A DNA stretch of 64,000 nt from Symsagittifera roscoffensis (GCF_963678635.1 NC_087069.1:46580276-46644275), one strand, 5' to 3'; shown: positions 12,491 through 22,627, numbered from the stretch's first letter. The notes: generated by a model not told the origin, from the sequence alone. Numbers and translations are program-made.

Positions 12491-13555
12491 TGGAAGGAAA
12501 CATGGAGGTTGTGAAGGTTCAATAAAAAAACAAGTTCAACAAAAGTTAAAACCTGCAAGAAAACTGTTTAATGGAAACAGTCTTGTTCCCGATTTCAAGA
12601 TACTTTCTCTAGCAAGTGTAATAAAACCTGATTTTGTCGAACAGGAGTTTTTGATCTCAAAACATCGCAATATAAATTCATTATGCCATAAAAGATAAGC
12701 TGAAACCGTTTAATCGAAAAAAAAAACTATATAAAAAAAAGTTTAAAAACAGGCTTGGTAAAGTGCCAAGTTACAAACTTTCATTAAGGGTAAAAAAATC
12801 AATTTCAAATTAAAATCCATGCTTTACAAAAAAGACGGAAAAACAGCACCAAATAAAACAAATTTCATTTCAAAAATCAGGAATTGAATCGACGGAAACT
12901 AGGCCGAAAACCACGAAACAGGGAAAAACCAAAATTTTCAAGAAATTTATTTGAAAACTGACTACACCTATTTAATACCTAAATGAAGGTAGTTTCATTT
13001 CAATTTTCAAGTAATTGAGCATGTCTGACATTGAAACTTACCATTCCTACACATTTGACCATTCTGTGCCTTAAGTCATTTACGGAAAAAAAGTCTAGTA
13101 CTCGATTGCAAAACCATTGCTTATCGCAAGGGAAAACATAACCAATCGAAGATTGGAAAAGAGAAATGAACGCAATGAACATAAAAAACACTGACTTTCT
13201 TGAAAAAATCTCAACTTTCGAACTTCAAAGAAAACTATAGATGCCCTTAAAGCTCTTTAAATTTCTAGAACAATTTATGATTGGTGCTTTTTTTGATAAC
13301 ATGAAACCAACTAGAGACAACTGGATCGAAAGATAAAGTTTTTATTCCGCTGGAAATCTAAAAATTCGATTACACTTTCGAAACTGGAAAACGTTCACGT
13401 TTTTTGCACCCTTCCCACGTTCATAGTTCGTATTTGGAGAGTGCTATTTAGGTCACTTTCAGCAGATGCATTTCAATTGGCCTCAAAAACTGCATATACA
13501 CCTAAGTGCGTTCATAAATGCATCAATATGCATGAATGCACATCTGTAGTAATTA
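12491..13555. other. No gene seen
   Basis: AT-rich DNA with short frames only. Nothing supports coding or RNA function. Confidence 0.4.
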
Positions 13556-13830
13556 GAGACTTTTCCTGAAAAAAAACAAAAAAAAATGAGCAAGACCTAG
13601 GTAAAAGTCTTCACTACGTTCATTACTCTTAAAAATATAAAATTGAACAACTATATATTTTGGACAGTAACAAAGATCAAGTGTAAAAATTGGAGTCGTA
13701 CAAATCTATTACGATCGGATTAGCTAGCCTCAATTCAATTTGGATCGATTATGTTCAGAGGAATAAATCGCCACACATAAATATTCCGTTTTCTTCGAAA
13801 GTCCGGACAACAATGGTAACTGAACGCTGT
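13556..13830 (+). repeat. Internally deleted relative of the 4.3-5.0 kb repeat region
   Basis: GACTTTTCCTGAAAAAAAAC followed by a poly-A stretch and CTACGTT matches 4303-4375. ACATAAATATTCCGTT followed by CTTCGAAAGTCCGGACAAC matches the right end of family A near 5020. The material between them is absent, so this looks like a deletion derivative of a larger element that includes both. Confidence 0.45.
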
Positions 13831-14084
13831 TTACTGACCGAAGAGAAATGCGACTATACCAACACTGCAAAAAATAGTTCGAAACGAAAAACTTATATAC
13901 ATTTGTGATCGTTTTTCTAGCTTAACATCAGATTTACAATTGAGTTTCTAAAATCGGCTAACACTGGTTGATATTAATTTGAACTGACATAGAGGCAAAG
14001 CTGCACTTCGCAAACATTAGCAATAAAACGACGAAAGTTAGCTCTGAAAAGGTAGAACATAGAACAAATTTTAAAAGGGAAACA

Positions 14085-14310
14085 AGCATCCCATCGTTGC
14101 ATCTACGCCATGGTCGCTTCAAAATGTGCAAAAACTAGCCACCAGCATAGCATTTACCGAAGATATTTAGTTGCCAAAGCTAAAATTAAAACTTGGTATG
14201 TACCGGAGTCCAATCCCCAACCTGGAAATTGATAGTCTCACATCATCGCATCTGTGCCATGGTCACTTAATATTTGTTACATACTAGCCACCAATATAGC
14301 AGATACGACA
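14085..14310 (+). repeat. Two-unit imperfect tandem repeat
   Basis: CATCGTTGCATCTACGCCAT with ACTAGCCACCAGCATAGCA (14093-14153) recurs as CATCGCATCTGTGCCATGG with ACTAGCCACCAATATAGCAG about 150 bp later. Non-coding. Confidence 0.5.
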
Positions 14311-15048
14311 GATAACATGTAATTTCCCATGCTATATGCCACCACAAACATCATTAAATGGGCACTTTTAATTGTAGTTGGGTTGAAAAAAAGTGGCTTT
14401 CGTAATATGACACTACGTACAGTCTCGATTACCTTTTCAAGATAAAATAATACGCATTCAGGCGATACTCTTTACACTTCTTACCGACATATACTTTCTG
14501 ATCATTAAAACATTGAATGACTTTTCAAAAAACTAAAGTCTCTTACCGAAACACGACCGATTTTGTGTAGCTTGGTCGATGCTAATTTACTGAGAGAATA
14601 CAAGGACGCAATGTCGGTACTATTAAATTACTCAATGGGTCTAATTACCGAAGAAATTCTAACATATGTTCGACAAAGACAATTTTTTTGGCCTTCATGT
14701 TGCCCTGAACCCAGGTAACAAAATACCCAACAACACCACGATATTCCAAATGGGTCAGTACGCGAGAACGTTTCTAAAATAAGGGCTACAGTTTTCTGGG
14801 AGGGGCTAATATGGGAAAGATTAGAGCTAACTAATCAGGCAGCTCTGAATCTGAAATTTCGCCAATTTTGCTCAACCGTTCGCTCAACTTAGATTCATTC
14901 TCTTTGTTAAAAAAAGCAAAGCAACTGTTCAAAAAGTCAAGCGCGACTTCTGGTATATCCAAAATCTTTCAAAGTCATTCAAAAAATCCTATTCAGAATT
15001 GAATAATTGTTAAAATCATTTTGCTTGAACGCAGATGCTTGTTAATTA

Positions 15049-15647
15049 TACTCTAGTGGACAAAATTAAGCGCAATTCAGGTTTTTTTCTCTGAAATGCC
15101 TGTTTTTCAGGATGATTTTGGAGAACTTTCACTGGGAATTCAAGCTAAATTGTTACATAGACCAAGAGCAAATGATCAAAGCAGCCGTCTATGAAATAAT
15201 CATAATTTGCTTGCAAAGACTTGCCAGTTTTTCTCAGGTCTGCAAAAGCCAGTTTTCACCATCTGCTCTAAATTTTTCATCGGTGTGAACTCTTTCTCAA
15301 AAAAGCGGAGAAGAAATGTTGTTCATGCGATGTGAAACCTCCTAAGCGACATTATTGAATTGATCATTGTGACAACTGTACTAAACTCAGCCGTTTCTAT
15401 CAATTTCACGCGTTATGAACAACTTGGTGCAGATGGTGAAAACTGGCTTTTTCAGACCCGGAAAAAACTGCTAAGTCATTGAAACCAATCTTTGATTATT
15501 TCATAGAGGGCATCTCTGATCATTTGCTTTTGGTCTATGTAACAATTTAGCTTGATCTCCCAGTGAAATTTGTCCAAAAATCATCCTTGAAAACAGGCAT
15601 TTCAGAGAAAAAACCTGAATTTGCGCTTAATTTTGTTCACTAGTGTA
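15049..15647. mobile_element. Tc1/mariner-type fold-back MITE
   Basis: Two inverted arms of roughly 210 bp (about 15049-15265 and 15430-15647) enclose a non-repeated centre. The outer ends read TACTCTAGTGGACAAAATTA and, in reverse complement, TACACTAGTGAACAAAATTA, both continuing AGCGCAA-TTCAGGTTTTTTCTCTGAAATGCCTG. TA at both outer ends fits the TA target duplication of Tc1/mariner transposons. No transposase frame is present, so it is non-autonomous. Confidence 0.75.
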
Positions 15648-15691
15648 GCAATGGAAATTCTTAGCGTCGAAATACTTGTACTACTCTTTCT

Positions 15692-15892
15692 GGCTCTTTT
15701 TCCTTTTCCCCCCACCTCACACGACCAGCAATTTTATGGTGTAACGAGTGGTTTTACGAGGTTAATTATGAAGACCAAATATGTTTGGCCCAGCCTAATT
15801 AGTTCGCATGTCAATTTTCATAACGATCGGACAACGTGAACAGTAACTTTACTAGTAGAAAAACTGCAGGTGGGGGAAAAGGAAAAAGAGCA
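15692..15892. mobile_element. hAT-like MITE family D, copy 1
   Basis: Ends GGCTCTTTTTCC and GGAAAAAGAGCA are inverted repeats extended by CCCCCCACCT / AGGTGGGGG. It is flanked by CTCTTTCT (15684-15691) and CCCTTTCT (15893-15900), an 8-bp target duplication with one mismatch. About 200 bp, non-coding. Confidence 0.75.
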
Positions 15893-15904
15893 CCCTTTCT
15901 GCTC

Positions 15905-16220
15905 GCGTGACCAGTTGTTAATTCAAAGCACTGTTCAATTGCGATCGACAACAGAAACTCCAATGGCAGAACTAATGGGTCAATCAAATTCGGAAAATTT
16001 AACTGAAGATACTGCTTATGAAACACTACACCGACACGAACGTGAATACGATTCTTGGTATGGATGTCCCCACCCGAACAAAGATCAAAGCGGATTCTGT
16101 AGGTGCCAAGCAGAAAAGGGGGGGAGTAGTGAAGATTGCTGCAATCAGTATATTGGTCAATACGTGGAGAAAGATTGCGCCACAGGGCTTTTTTTCAGTT
16201 TCAACATTCAAGTTGTCTGA
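15905..16220 (+). CDS. Possible cysteine-rich coding fragment (uncertain)
   Basis: Between two family D MITEs the base composition rises, and one frame stays open from a TM-less polar start (ETPMAELMGQSNSENLTED) through a Cys-rich part (DSWYGCPHPNKDQSGFCRC, then SSEDCCNQYIGQYVEKDC). Seven cysteines in about 60 residues would suit an extracellular domain. An overlapping frame (16018-16311) is also open, so the correct frame is not certain. No family is recognised. It could be one exon of an undetected plus-strand gene, or chance. Confidence 0.25.
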
Positions 16221-16369
16221 AACTTGTTCGGATCAATGTAACATCCTCCCCAATCCCCCCCCCCTTAAAACTGCTATGCTCGGTGTTAAATACTCGATTC
16301 TGATTGGCTGAAAGGCGCTTCAGGTTTTTTAAGTCCAATAGTTCGAACGGCAATTTTCATGCAGGAAAT

Positions 16370-16625
16370 CAGGGGCGAATTTAGGGAGGACGCCTCCCTT
16401 CAGGGATTCGACCTCCTGCTCAGCCAAAGGATTTTTTCACTTTGGCACTTTTTTATGACGCAATTTTTTGGTAAAAATTTTCCGATAAGTTCCCCAAAAA
16501 GGCCTTTTTGACTTGTTTTTTCTTTCAAAATTGCCTGCGCCGACTCTTAATAGTCTTCTGCGAGCGTTCGGAAAATCAATTTGGTCTACCCAAAAAAAGT
16601 GACAAAATTTTTGAATTTTTTTTAA
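16370..16625 (-). mobile_element. hAT-like MITE family C, reverse partial copy
   Basis: It begins CAGGGGCGAATTTAGGGAGG, the reverse complement of the family C right end. It contains CAGGGATTCGACCTCCTG and TCGGAAAATCAATTTGGTC, as in the intact copy. The far end is lost into AT-rich DNA. Confidence 0.6.
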
Positions 16626-16657
16626 ATCTATCTGAGTAGCATTTTAATACAAAAACT

Positions 16658-16861
16658 GGCTCTTTTTCCATCCCCCCCACCTCACGCCAGTTTCAACCTA
16701 TTAGTGTAACGAGTGGTTTTACGACGTTGAGTATGAAGAAAAAATATGTTTGTCATGGCCTTATTAGTCTGTATGCATATTTTCATAGCAATCGGACAAT
16801 GTGGTCAACAAATTTACATGTAAAAATTTGCAGGTGGGGTGGGGGGAAAGGAAAAAGAGCC
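16658..16861. mobile_element. hAT-like MITE family D, copy 2
   Basis: Inverted ends GGCTCTTTTTCC / GGAAAAAGAGCC with CCCCCCACCTC / AGGTGGGGTGGGG inside. The exact 8-bp target duplication CAAAAACT lies at 16650-16657 and 16862-16869. The interior is similar to copy 1 (GTGTAACGAGTGGTTTTACG in both). Confidence 0.85.
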
Positions 16862-16899
16862 CAAAAACTTCACCTTAAAGTACAGGAGATTGGAAAAAA

Positions 16900-17069
16900 G
16901 CCGGTTAAAAAGGGGAAAAGTGTTAACTGAAGAATGCAAGAGTATAGAACAACAAGCGGCAGATTGCACTGCACGAGCAAATGCACAGACATTAATTCGA
17001 TTTTCAACATTTGTGGGACTTCTGTATTCGATCGCCGTAGATTCAATTATTGGCTCATTTGTATATTAG
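16900..17069 (+). CDS. Possible C-terminal membrane-anchored coding fragment (uncertain)
   Basis: One frame reads a polar stretch (VLTEECKSIEQQAADCTARA) followed by a hydrophobic segment (FSTFVGLLYSIAVDSIIGSF) and a stop at 17067-17069. The arrangement resembles a type II or tail-anchored C terminus. Together with the open frame at 15905-16220 it might be the last exon of a small gene interrupted by the family D MITE. No splice pair could be fixed and no family is recognised. Confidence 0.22.
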
Positions 17070-17358
17070 CCTAAGATTACGAATGACGGAATAGCCACCA
17101 ACCATTAATGGGTTTCGTTATTTGGGTGTTTAAAATTTGATAAGACGGAATTATTTCTGAAAAGAAGTAACGAGAAAGAGCCATAGTATCATCATCTTAA
17201 TTGATTGTAAGAGAACGAGCAATAAAGACAAAAGCTATCATGAGGATGAATATGGAAAAATCAGCCAAAGAATAAACGACCCAAAAACAATCAAAGTGAG
17301 AAAATTCATCAAAAACATAATTCTTGTTAGTCTTTAAGCAACTATTACATGATTGTTA

Positions 17359-17566
17359 GGCTCTTTTTCCTCCCCCACTCCTAAACTTAAAAAGTGATTT
17401 TTAGCTCACATTATCCTTTTAATTCATAAAAAATGGCGTGCTGACTTATAAGACAGGACAAGCATATTTGCTTTTCTTACTCAACCTTATAAAACCCCTT
17501 GTGACACCAAAATATTGATGCTTATGTGAAGTGAGGGGGGGGGGGGGGGGGAGAAAGAAAAAAGCT
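17359..17566. mobile_element. hAT-like MITE family D, copy 3
   Basis: It starts GGCTCTTTTTCCTCCCCC and ends in a poly-G tract with GAGAAAGAAAAAAGCT. The exact 8-bp duplication GATTGTTA lies at 17351-17358 and 17567-17574. The interior is diverged from copies 1 and 2. Confidence 0.8.
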
Positions 17567-17702
17567 GATTGTTACCTCAGTTATTGCGCAACTGCCTTGC
17601 TTAGTAGTTTCGCTTATTTAAATAGTACCTTAAATAGTTGGTTCATATGTATCCGTTCAATGTGTCTTTGACAACTGGGAAAATCAACTCCATCACAACA
17701 CA

Positions 17703-18066
17703 AGCAATTCGAGGGCAAAACTTCTTGAGCTTTTTTCAATCACGTCGGCAACTATTTATTCATGCAACTTGAATCACACCTATGCGACTTAATAAGATGC
17801 CTAGATATAGATAGTCTAGACCTCATCTGATGTTTATTTGTTGTAACTCAATTGATTATCGTACAAAAATTACTCAGTTCAATTATTTCTGTGAAACCCT
17901 TGGTAAATTATTCGGGGCTAAATTGTATGCAGAGCACCATAGGTGGTCTAAGAATAGATACAGCAGCCATTTGATACCAGTCGAGCTTCCGATTTGACAG
18001 CTTATAAGGCCTGCATTAGGCTTCAAACCACTGGTGTAAACAACGTGCCTGAATTTTAAACAATTC
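17703..18066 (-). repeat. Interspersed repeat family E, copy 1
   Basis: This matches 31051-31400 over about 350 bp, with shared blocks GCAAAACTTCTTG, TTTATTTGTTGTAACTCAAT, AGAGCACCATAGGTGGTCTA and AACCACTGGTGTAAACAA. At the second locus the block lies directly upstream of, and overlaps, a minus-strand PHD-finger/Penelope reading frame, so it is probably the 5' region of that element. Confidence 0.65.
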
Positions 18067-18643
18067 CAGCTAAGATTTAGACTTTGAATCAACATTTGAA
18101 ATTTGGATTAAAATCATGTTTGAGGGATTTGTGACCGCAAGAAAAGGGACAAAACGGCTAAATGAATTATTTATACAGCCGCTCAGAAACATTTGAAACA
18201 ATAAATTTCTTGGAATAAAAACCATGTTTAATAACCGCATACCACGCACTAGTAAAACATTGTTAGCTGTTTTACACGATTTTAACGGAAAATGACAACG
18301 CTTCTCAAAAAAAATATCGCTATTTATTCAACATGATCCAAGATTCGATTTTCCAACATATATTACATGCAAATATTCTGTCGCAAAATTTGACGCTAAA
18401 TTTTAAAACAATTTTGGCAATATGTAAAAATTTTCAAAAAGTTTCTGCAGTGACACATTCAAAATTGTTCAAAAAATCCCGGACCCATCTTCAATATTTT
18501 AACCTATAATTGTATCAAAACATACGTCAATCTGGGATCTTTCAGAAGAAGGAGAGGTGTGTGTGTGTGTGTGTGTGGATGGGGGGGTGGTGGCTAGTTG
18601 CACTGTTTAAAGTATCTAGTTGCACTGTTTAATGAAAACTTAC
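18067..18643. other. No gene seen; (GT)n microsatellite
   Basis: A short (GT)n run lies at 18557-18578, followed by a G-rich tract (GGATGGGGGGGTGGTGG). TATCTAGTTGCACTGTTTAA occurs twice in near-tandem just downstream. The rest is AT-rich intronic or intergenic DNA. Confidence 0.5.
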
Positions 18644-18806
18644 GGGCAATTGTTTGGAAGCGTCCACAAAATAAAAGTCATAATCTGCCAAATCAAGCGA
18701 AGGTTCCGAAAACTGACAACTAAGACGTTCAGTTGACCGTCCGGGTGACAATAATTTGGTACTGGATATCGACGAACCACTTAGAGAACGTGGAATTACA
18801 TCAGGT
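18644..18806 (-). CDS. Isolated upstream coding exon, likely alternative 5' part of the CAP-Gly gene
   Basis: On the minus strand a TTCAAAAAG acceptor region opens 54 codons that read SLSGSSISSTKLLSPGRSTE, continue with LSCQFSEPSLDLADYDFYFV, and end at a perfect donor (TTGCCC|GTAAGT, intron starting at 18643). It ends in phase 0, which is the entry phase of CAP-Gly exon 2 at 3854. Its Ser-rich style also matches exon 1 (both contain KLLSPG- or KLSPGG-like segments). The frame is closed upstream by TGA, so further 5' exons are needed. It might instead belong to an unrelated minus-strand gene. Confidence 0.6.
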
Positions 18807-20060
18807 CTTTTTGAAAAGGAACTTCAAATGAGTACAAGTATGATAGTTGAGTCCCTTAATGAAATCTGAAGATTTCTTAGAAAAAATTGAACATCCTTCT
18901 AATATTTTGGAAACTTTTTTATCCTTTTTTTCTTCTGGCTGACTCCCATTTTTATTCGCAAGACCTAAATATCATACTTGTACCTTTGAAAGAACTTTAA
19001 TTTTGGCATTTTCAGCCGAACAACAAATCAAATTAAGACAACAAAATGACTATAAACGTTTTCAAGATGATCGTAAATTTTCAAATAGATTTAAGCCTCA
19101 CAGCTGAAAATTTGAATCAAGTCGCGTCAGAACAAGAAAGAATCGACAAGACACTTGTATCAATGTGAGAATTCTAATTAAAGGAGCAATTAGATTCAAT
19201 AAGGCGATAGTCAATCAGACGAAAAGCTGCTCTCACAAAAACCAAACATTGTTGGTGAAAATTACAACTAAAATTTCAATGGTATATATGATTCAGTTTA
19301 ACAACGGTATAACTGGACTTGGAGAGCAATTCAACGCGGAAAAACACTATATAAAAAATGCTTCATATATCACTGAAAACCATTTATGTTTAACACGAAT
19401 TTTTAAAATAGCATAAAGCATCTGCGTGAGCACACAAACCAATATTTATATGGTAAGATTTTTATATTTGAACAACTTGACGTACCAATAATTTTCAGAG
19501 CTCAAGAACGAGGAAACGAATAACCAGTAGTGTATATTAATGAAACAGTCTAATTCAAATCCCTATTTTTACGGCATCGATCTAAATCGATAAAATTGAG
19601 ACACCTGCTGCGCTGCATTAAAAAAGGAAATGACGATACAAAAACCAACTATGTCTCAACATACTTGTACATGTTAACCATTATATCATTAGTGACGCAA
19701 AATTTAGAAAAATATAGTAAAAAGTAATCGCATTAAGGCAAATCCAAAATTCTACGCTTATTTCAATTGGTACAAATAATTAATTTCGGATTCGTTTTGC
19801 AAGTATCAAAAACTAAACATCTTAGTTCGCATTCAGCAGTACAATTTGATTTAATCGATTGAAATCTTAATACATATTATAATTTGCTCAATGAAAAAGT
19901 AAGTTAAAAATTGGAACCCTTGAGCCTTGAGTTTTATGTTGAAAATTTCATGTTTTAATTTTCGTGCAAGGATTGATACAATTCTTAAAATCCTGTTTAA
20001 TCTTCTACCATTTTTCACAACCAATTTAACTTCACAACCAAATTGGTGTGAAACAAAAAT
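18807..20060. other. No gene seen
   Basis: AT-rich DNA. Some of the part nearest 20060 may be decayed 5' sequence of the LINE that follows, but I could not align it to anything. Confidence 0.4.
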
Positions 20061-20215
20061 TTTAGTCAAAATACCGATGCGCTAAGCTCGGATGGTTTGC
20101 ATCCTTCTGATGGGGGTGTTGAAATTTTGGTGCAAAGTTTTAGAGATTCTTTTAGAGGTTCTGATATTAATGCAAACACATGTGAGATTACAACCCGCCC
20201 CAGAATGAAGCAAAC
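20061..20215 (+). pseudogene. Relic of LINE ORF1: SGNH/GDSL esterase C-terminus
   Basis: The plus frame NTDALSSDGLHPSDGGVEIL, continuing VQSFRDSFRG to a TAA, carries the D-G-x-H-P-S block V of SGNH hydrolases (the catalytic Asp-His pair), followed by the usual amphipathic final helix. CR1/L2-type LINEs in several animals encode such an esterase in ORF1. The frame is closed just upstream by TGA, so only the last ~50 residues survive. It sits 175 bp before the 2A leader of the next feature and is most likely part of the same element. Confidence 0.55.
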
Positions 20216-20388
20216 CCAACAATGATCCGACAGAAATGATACAATTTTTCCAAAACGGTGCAAAATTCTTTAGGAAATACTAGTTTCGCATTTTTTTCTT
20301 GGAGCAAACTTTGGCGATTATTTAATTTATTATGTTGAATACTAAATTCTGGTTGTTTTAGGCAATTTTTCTAATTTCCAAGGCTCAG

Positions 20389-20560
20389 ATGGAAAATAGA
20401 GAAAAAACCATTGTTTACTGGGGCTATCTAAGCTGCCATCAAAAAATATTATCATCGAAATGTGGGATACATGAGCGGAGAGCTACCATACTGACTCATC
20501 TTTTCCTTTTTGCGTTGTTACTGACCCAAAGTGGGGATGTTGAAAAAAAACCCTGGTCCT
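20389..20560 (+). CDS. LINE leader peptide with 2A-like ribosome-skipping motif
   Basis: The frame from 20389 starts MENREKTIVYWGYLSCHQKI, is basic in the middle, then hydrophobic (THLFLFALLLTQ), and ends SGDVEK at a run of eight A (20543-20550). The remaining NPGP of the consensus D-V/I-E-x-N-P-G-P is encoded at 20549-20560 but in the frame shifted by one base. 2A motifs cause ribosomes to release the upstream peptide at the Gly-Pro junction and continue. Hydrophobic leaders before 2A are known from sea-urchin proteins and LINEs, where they act as conditional signal peptides. Either one A has been gained, or slippage on A8 is used. Confidence 0.7.
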
Positions 20561-21100
20561 ATTGAAACCATTGAAACAGTCTACGGCATCTGCTCAAAAA
20601 ATTGTGCAAATCTTAAATTTGTTCATTTGAATTTTCAAAGTATTATTAGAAAACGGATGCAATTGAAAAAATTTCTTGATGATATGGGCGAAAATACAAT
20701 TATAGGAATTTCAATGAGTCAGTGTGGGTTGAGTGCAAATCTACATTTAACATTTCCAGTAAAGAAAAAATGTTAGTTATTTTTGTTATAATCCAAGCAG
20801 ATCAAACTTTATTGATTTTTTGGAACAATTAACGCTTAACATAGATAATGCATTTTCAGTTTCTGATAAAATTACGCTTCTGGGTGATTATAACATAAAT
20901 TATCTGGATAGCAAAGAAAAAGAAAATTTAGATTCTATAATTATTCCATATGGATTGAAGGTTTTTGTCCAAACGATGAGACCAGAATTAGTTCCTCAAT
21001 AAAAACTCATATCGACTACATTATCAGTGACTATGAAACAAACGGCATTGAATTTTGTTTTGATACACGTTATAAAACCGACCATTTTGCTTCATTTATT

Positions 21101-22627
21101 TTGACGAACATAAAATGCGGCAAAAGTTTACCGAGGATAATTTCGACTTTCAAAAAGAAAAATTATCAGAAAAATGAATTTTGCAATACACTCTCCGCTC
21201 TTCCTTGGTATCTCTTATATCAATGTACAGACGCACAAAACATGATCTCGAAGATGATTTATTTAATTTCTAGTGCTCTTCAGCAACATGCTGCTATCGA
21301 AAAAAAAATTGTTAGTAATTTTAAACCAAAAAATGTATTGAAAACGGAATGGTTCGATTCAGAATGTCAGCAATTGTTGAATAAGAAACAGAATTCACTC
21401 AAATCATATCGCAGTCAAAGCACAAGCGATAATTGGTCAAAGTACCAGTTTTTACGTAATCAAATGAGCCAATTGATTAGAAGTAAACAACTCGATCACT
21501 CAAAAAATTGTTTTTCACTTCTCAGCACTATCCAACAAAAATGGAAATATATTAACCAAGTTAGAGGTACATGTTCTGGCAACAATCGAATTACAGTTCT
21601 ACGAAATTCCTTCAGTGAAATGATAACCCAAGACAAAAAAAATGCCAATCATTTAAATTATATTTTTTCGAACTTAGGCGAATTTTTCGGCGCTAAAAAG
21701 CCTCCGAATTACAACAAATCTGCCTCTGAATGTGCACCTTTCTATTTTCAACACATTACAGTGAAGCAATGCTTTGATATAGTTCAAAAAATCAATGTTA
21801 GAAAACCTCTCGGACCTTGTACCGTACCTGCTTGGGCAATCATTGACGGTCAATCAGTTATAGTTCCACATTTAACTTTTGTCATAAATACTTGCTTAGA
21901 TGAGAACATTTTCCCGATCGAACTGAAAAAAGCACACGTAACCACTTGTTTTAAAAAAGATGACCCAATGGATGCAAAAAATTATCGGCCAATATCAATA
22001 ACTTGTGCTTTTTCTAAAATTTTTGAAAAAATTTTACATGCCCAAATAACAGAATATCTTGACAATTTTCAAATAATGACACCATTTCAGTTCGGATTTC
22101 GCAAAAATATTTCAACACAAGATGCTCTTGTTTATGTGACAGAAAGTATTCGAAATCAAATAAATTCAAAAAAAATCGTACATGCAGCTTTATTAGATCT
22201 GTCCAAGGCTTTTGATTCTATTTCGCATGAAGTTTTAATTGAAAAAATGCTTTCTCTCGGTTTTTCAAATGGAGCAAATGCTTTAATTGCTAGCTTCCTA
22301 AACAAACGTATTCAAAGAGTAAACGTCAATGGAATCTTTTCAGACTGGATTGAAATCAAACGAGGTGTCCCACAGGGAACGGTACTTGGTCCGTTGTTGT
22401 TCAATTTATATGTTAATGACATACAAGAGCGATTATATGAAGGTTGTACTTTAGTTCAAAATGCTGACGACTGTATGGTTTTTTCATCTTCTATAATTTC
22501 CGAGGATGCTTTGAAACGATTGCAAAAATCACTTAATAATCTAACGGAATTTTTTGCAGAGAACCAATTGAATCTGAATGCATCTAAATTGGAATTTAAA
22601 ACTAAAAAAATGATAGCAAAAATGTAG
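21101..22627 (+). CDS. LINE ORF2 reverse transcriptase frame
   Basis: This is the longest uninterrupted part of the element. Its N-terminal third is the linker between endonuclease and RT. RT motifs follow in order: LKKAHVTTCFKKDDP, NYRPISI, FGFRKNIST, LDLSKAFDSISH (motif A Asp), GVPQGTVLGP (motif B), QNADDCMVF (motif C). The two catalytic Asp of motif C are present, but the preceding aromatic residue is Asn. The frame ends early at 22627; the thumb and C-terminal domain continue at 22630-23335 after a frame change. Confidence 0.85.
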   Translation: MTNIKCGKSLPRIISTFKKKNYQKNEFCNTLSALPWYLLYQCTDAQNMISKMIYLISSALQQHAAIEKKIVSNFKPKNVLKTEWFDSECQQLLNKKQNSLKSYRSQSTSDNWSKYQFLRNQMSQLIRSKQLDHSKNCFSLLSTIQQKWKYINQVRGTCSGNNRITVLRNSFSEMITQDKKNANHLNYIFSNLGEFFGAKKPPNYNKSASECAPFYFQHITVKQCFDIVQKINVRKPLGPCTVPAWAIIDGQSVIVPHLTFVINTCLDENIFPIELKKAHVTTCFKKDDPMDAKNYRPISITCAFSKIFEKILHAQITEYLDNFQIMTPFQFGFRKNISTQDALVYVTESIRNQINSKKIVHAALLDLSKAFDSISHEVLIEKMLSLGFSNGANALIASFLNKRIQRVNVNGIFSDWIEIKRGVPQGTVLGPLLFNLYVNDIQERLYEGCTLVQNADDCMVFSSSIISEDALKRLQKSLNNLTEFFAENQLNLNASKLEFKTKKMIAKM

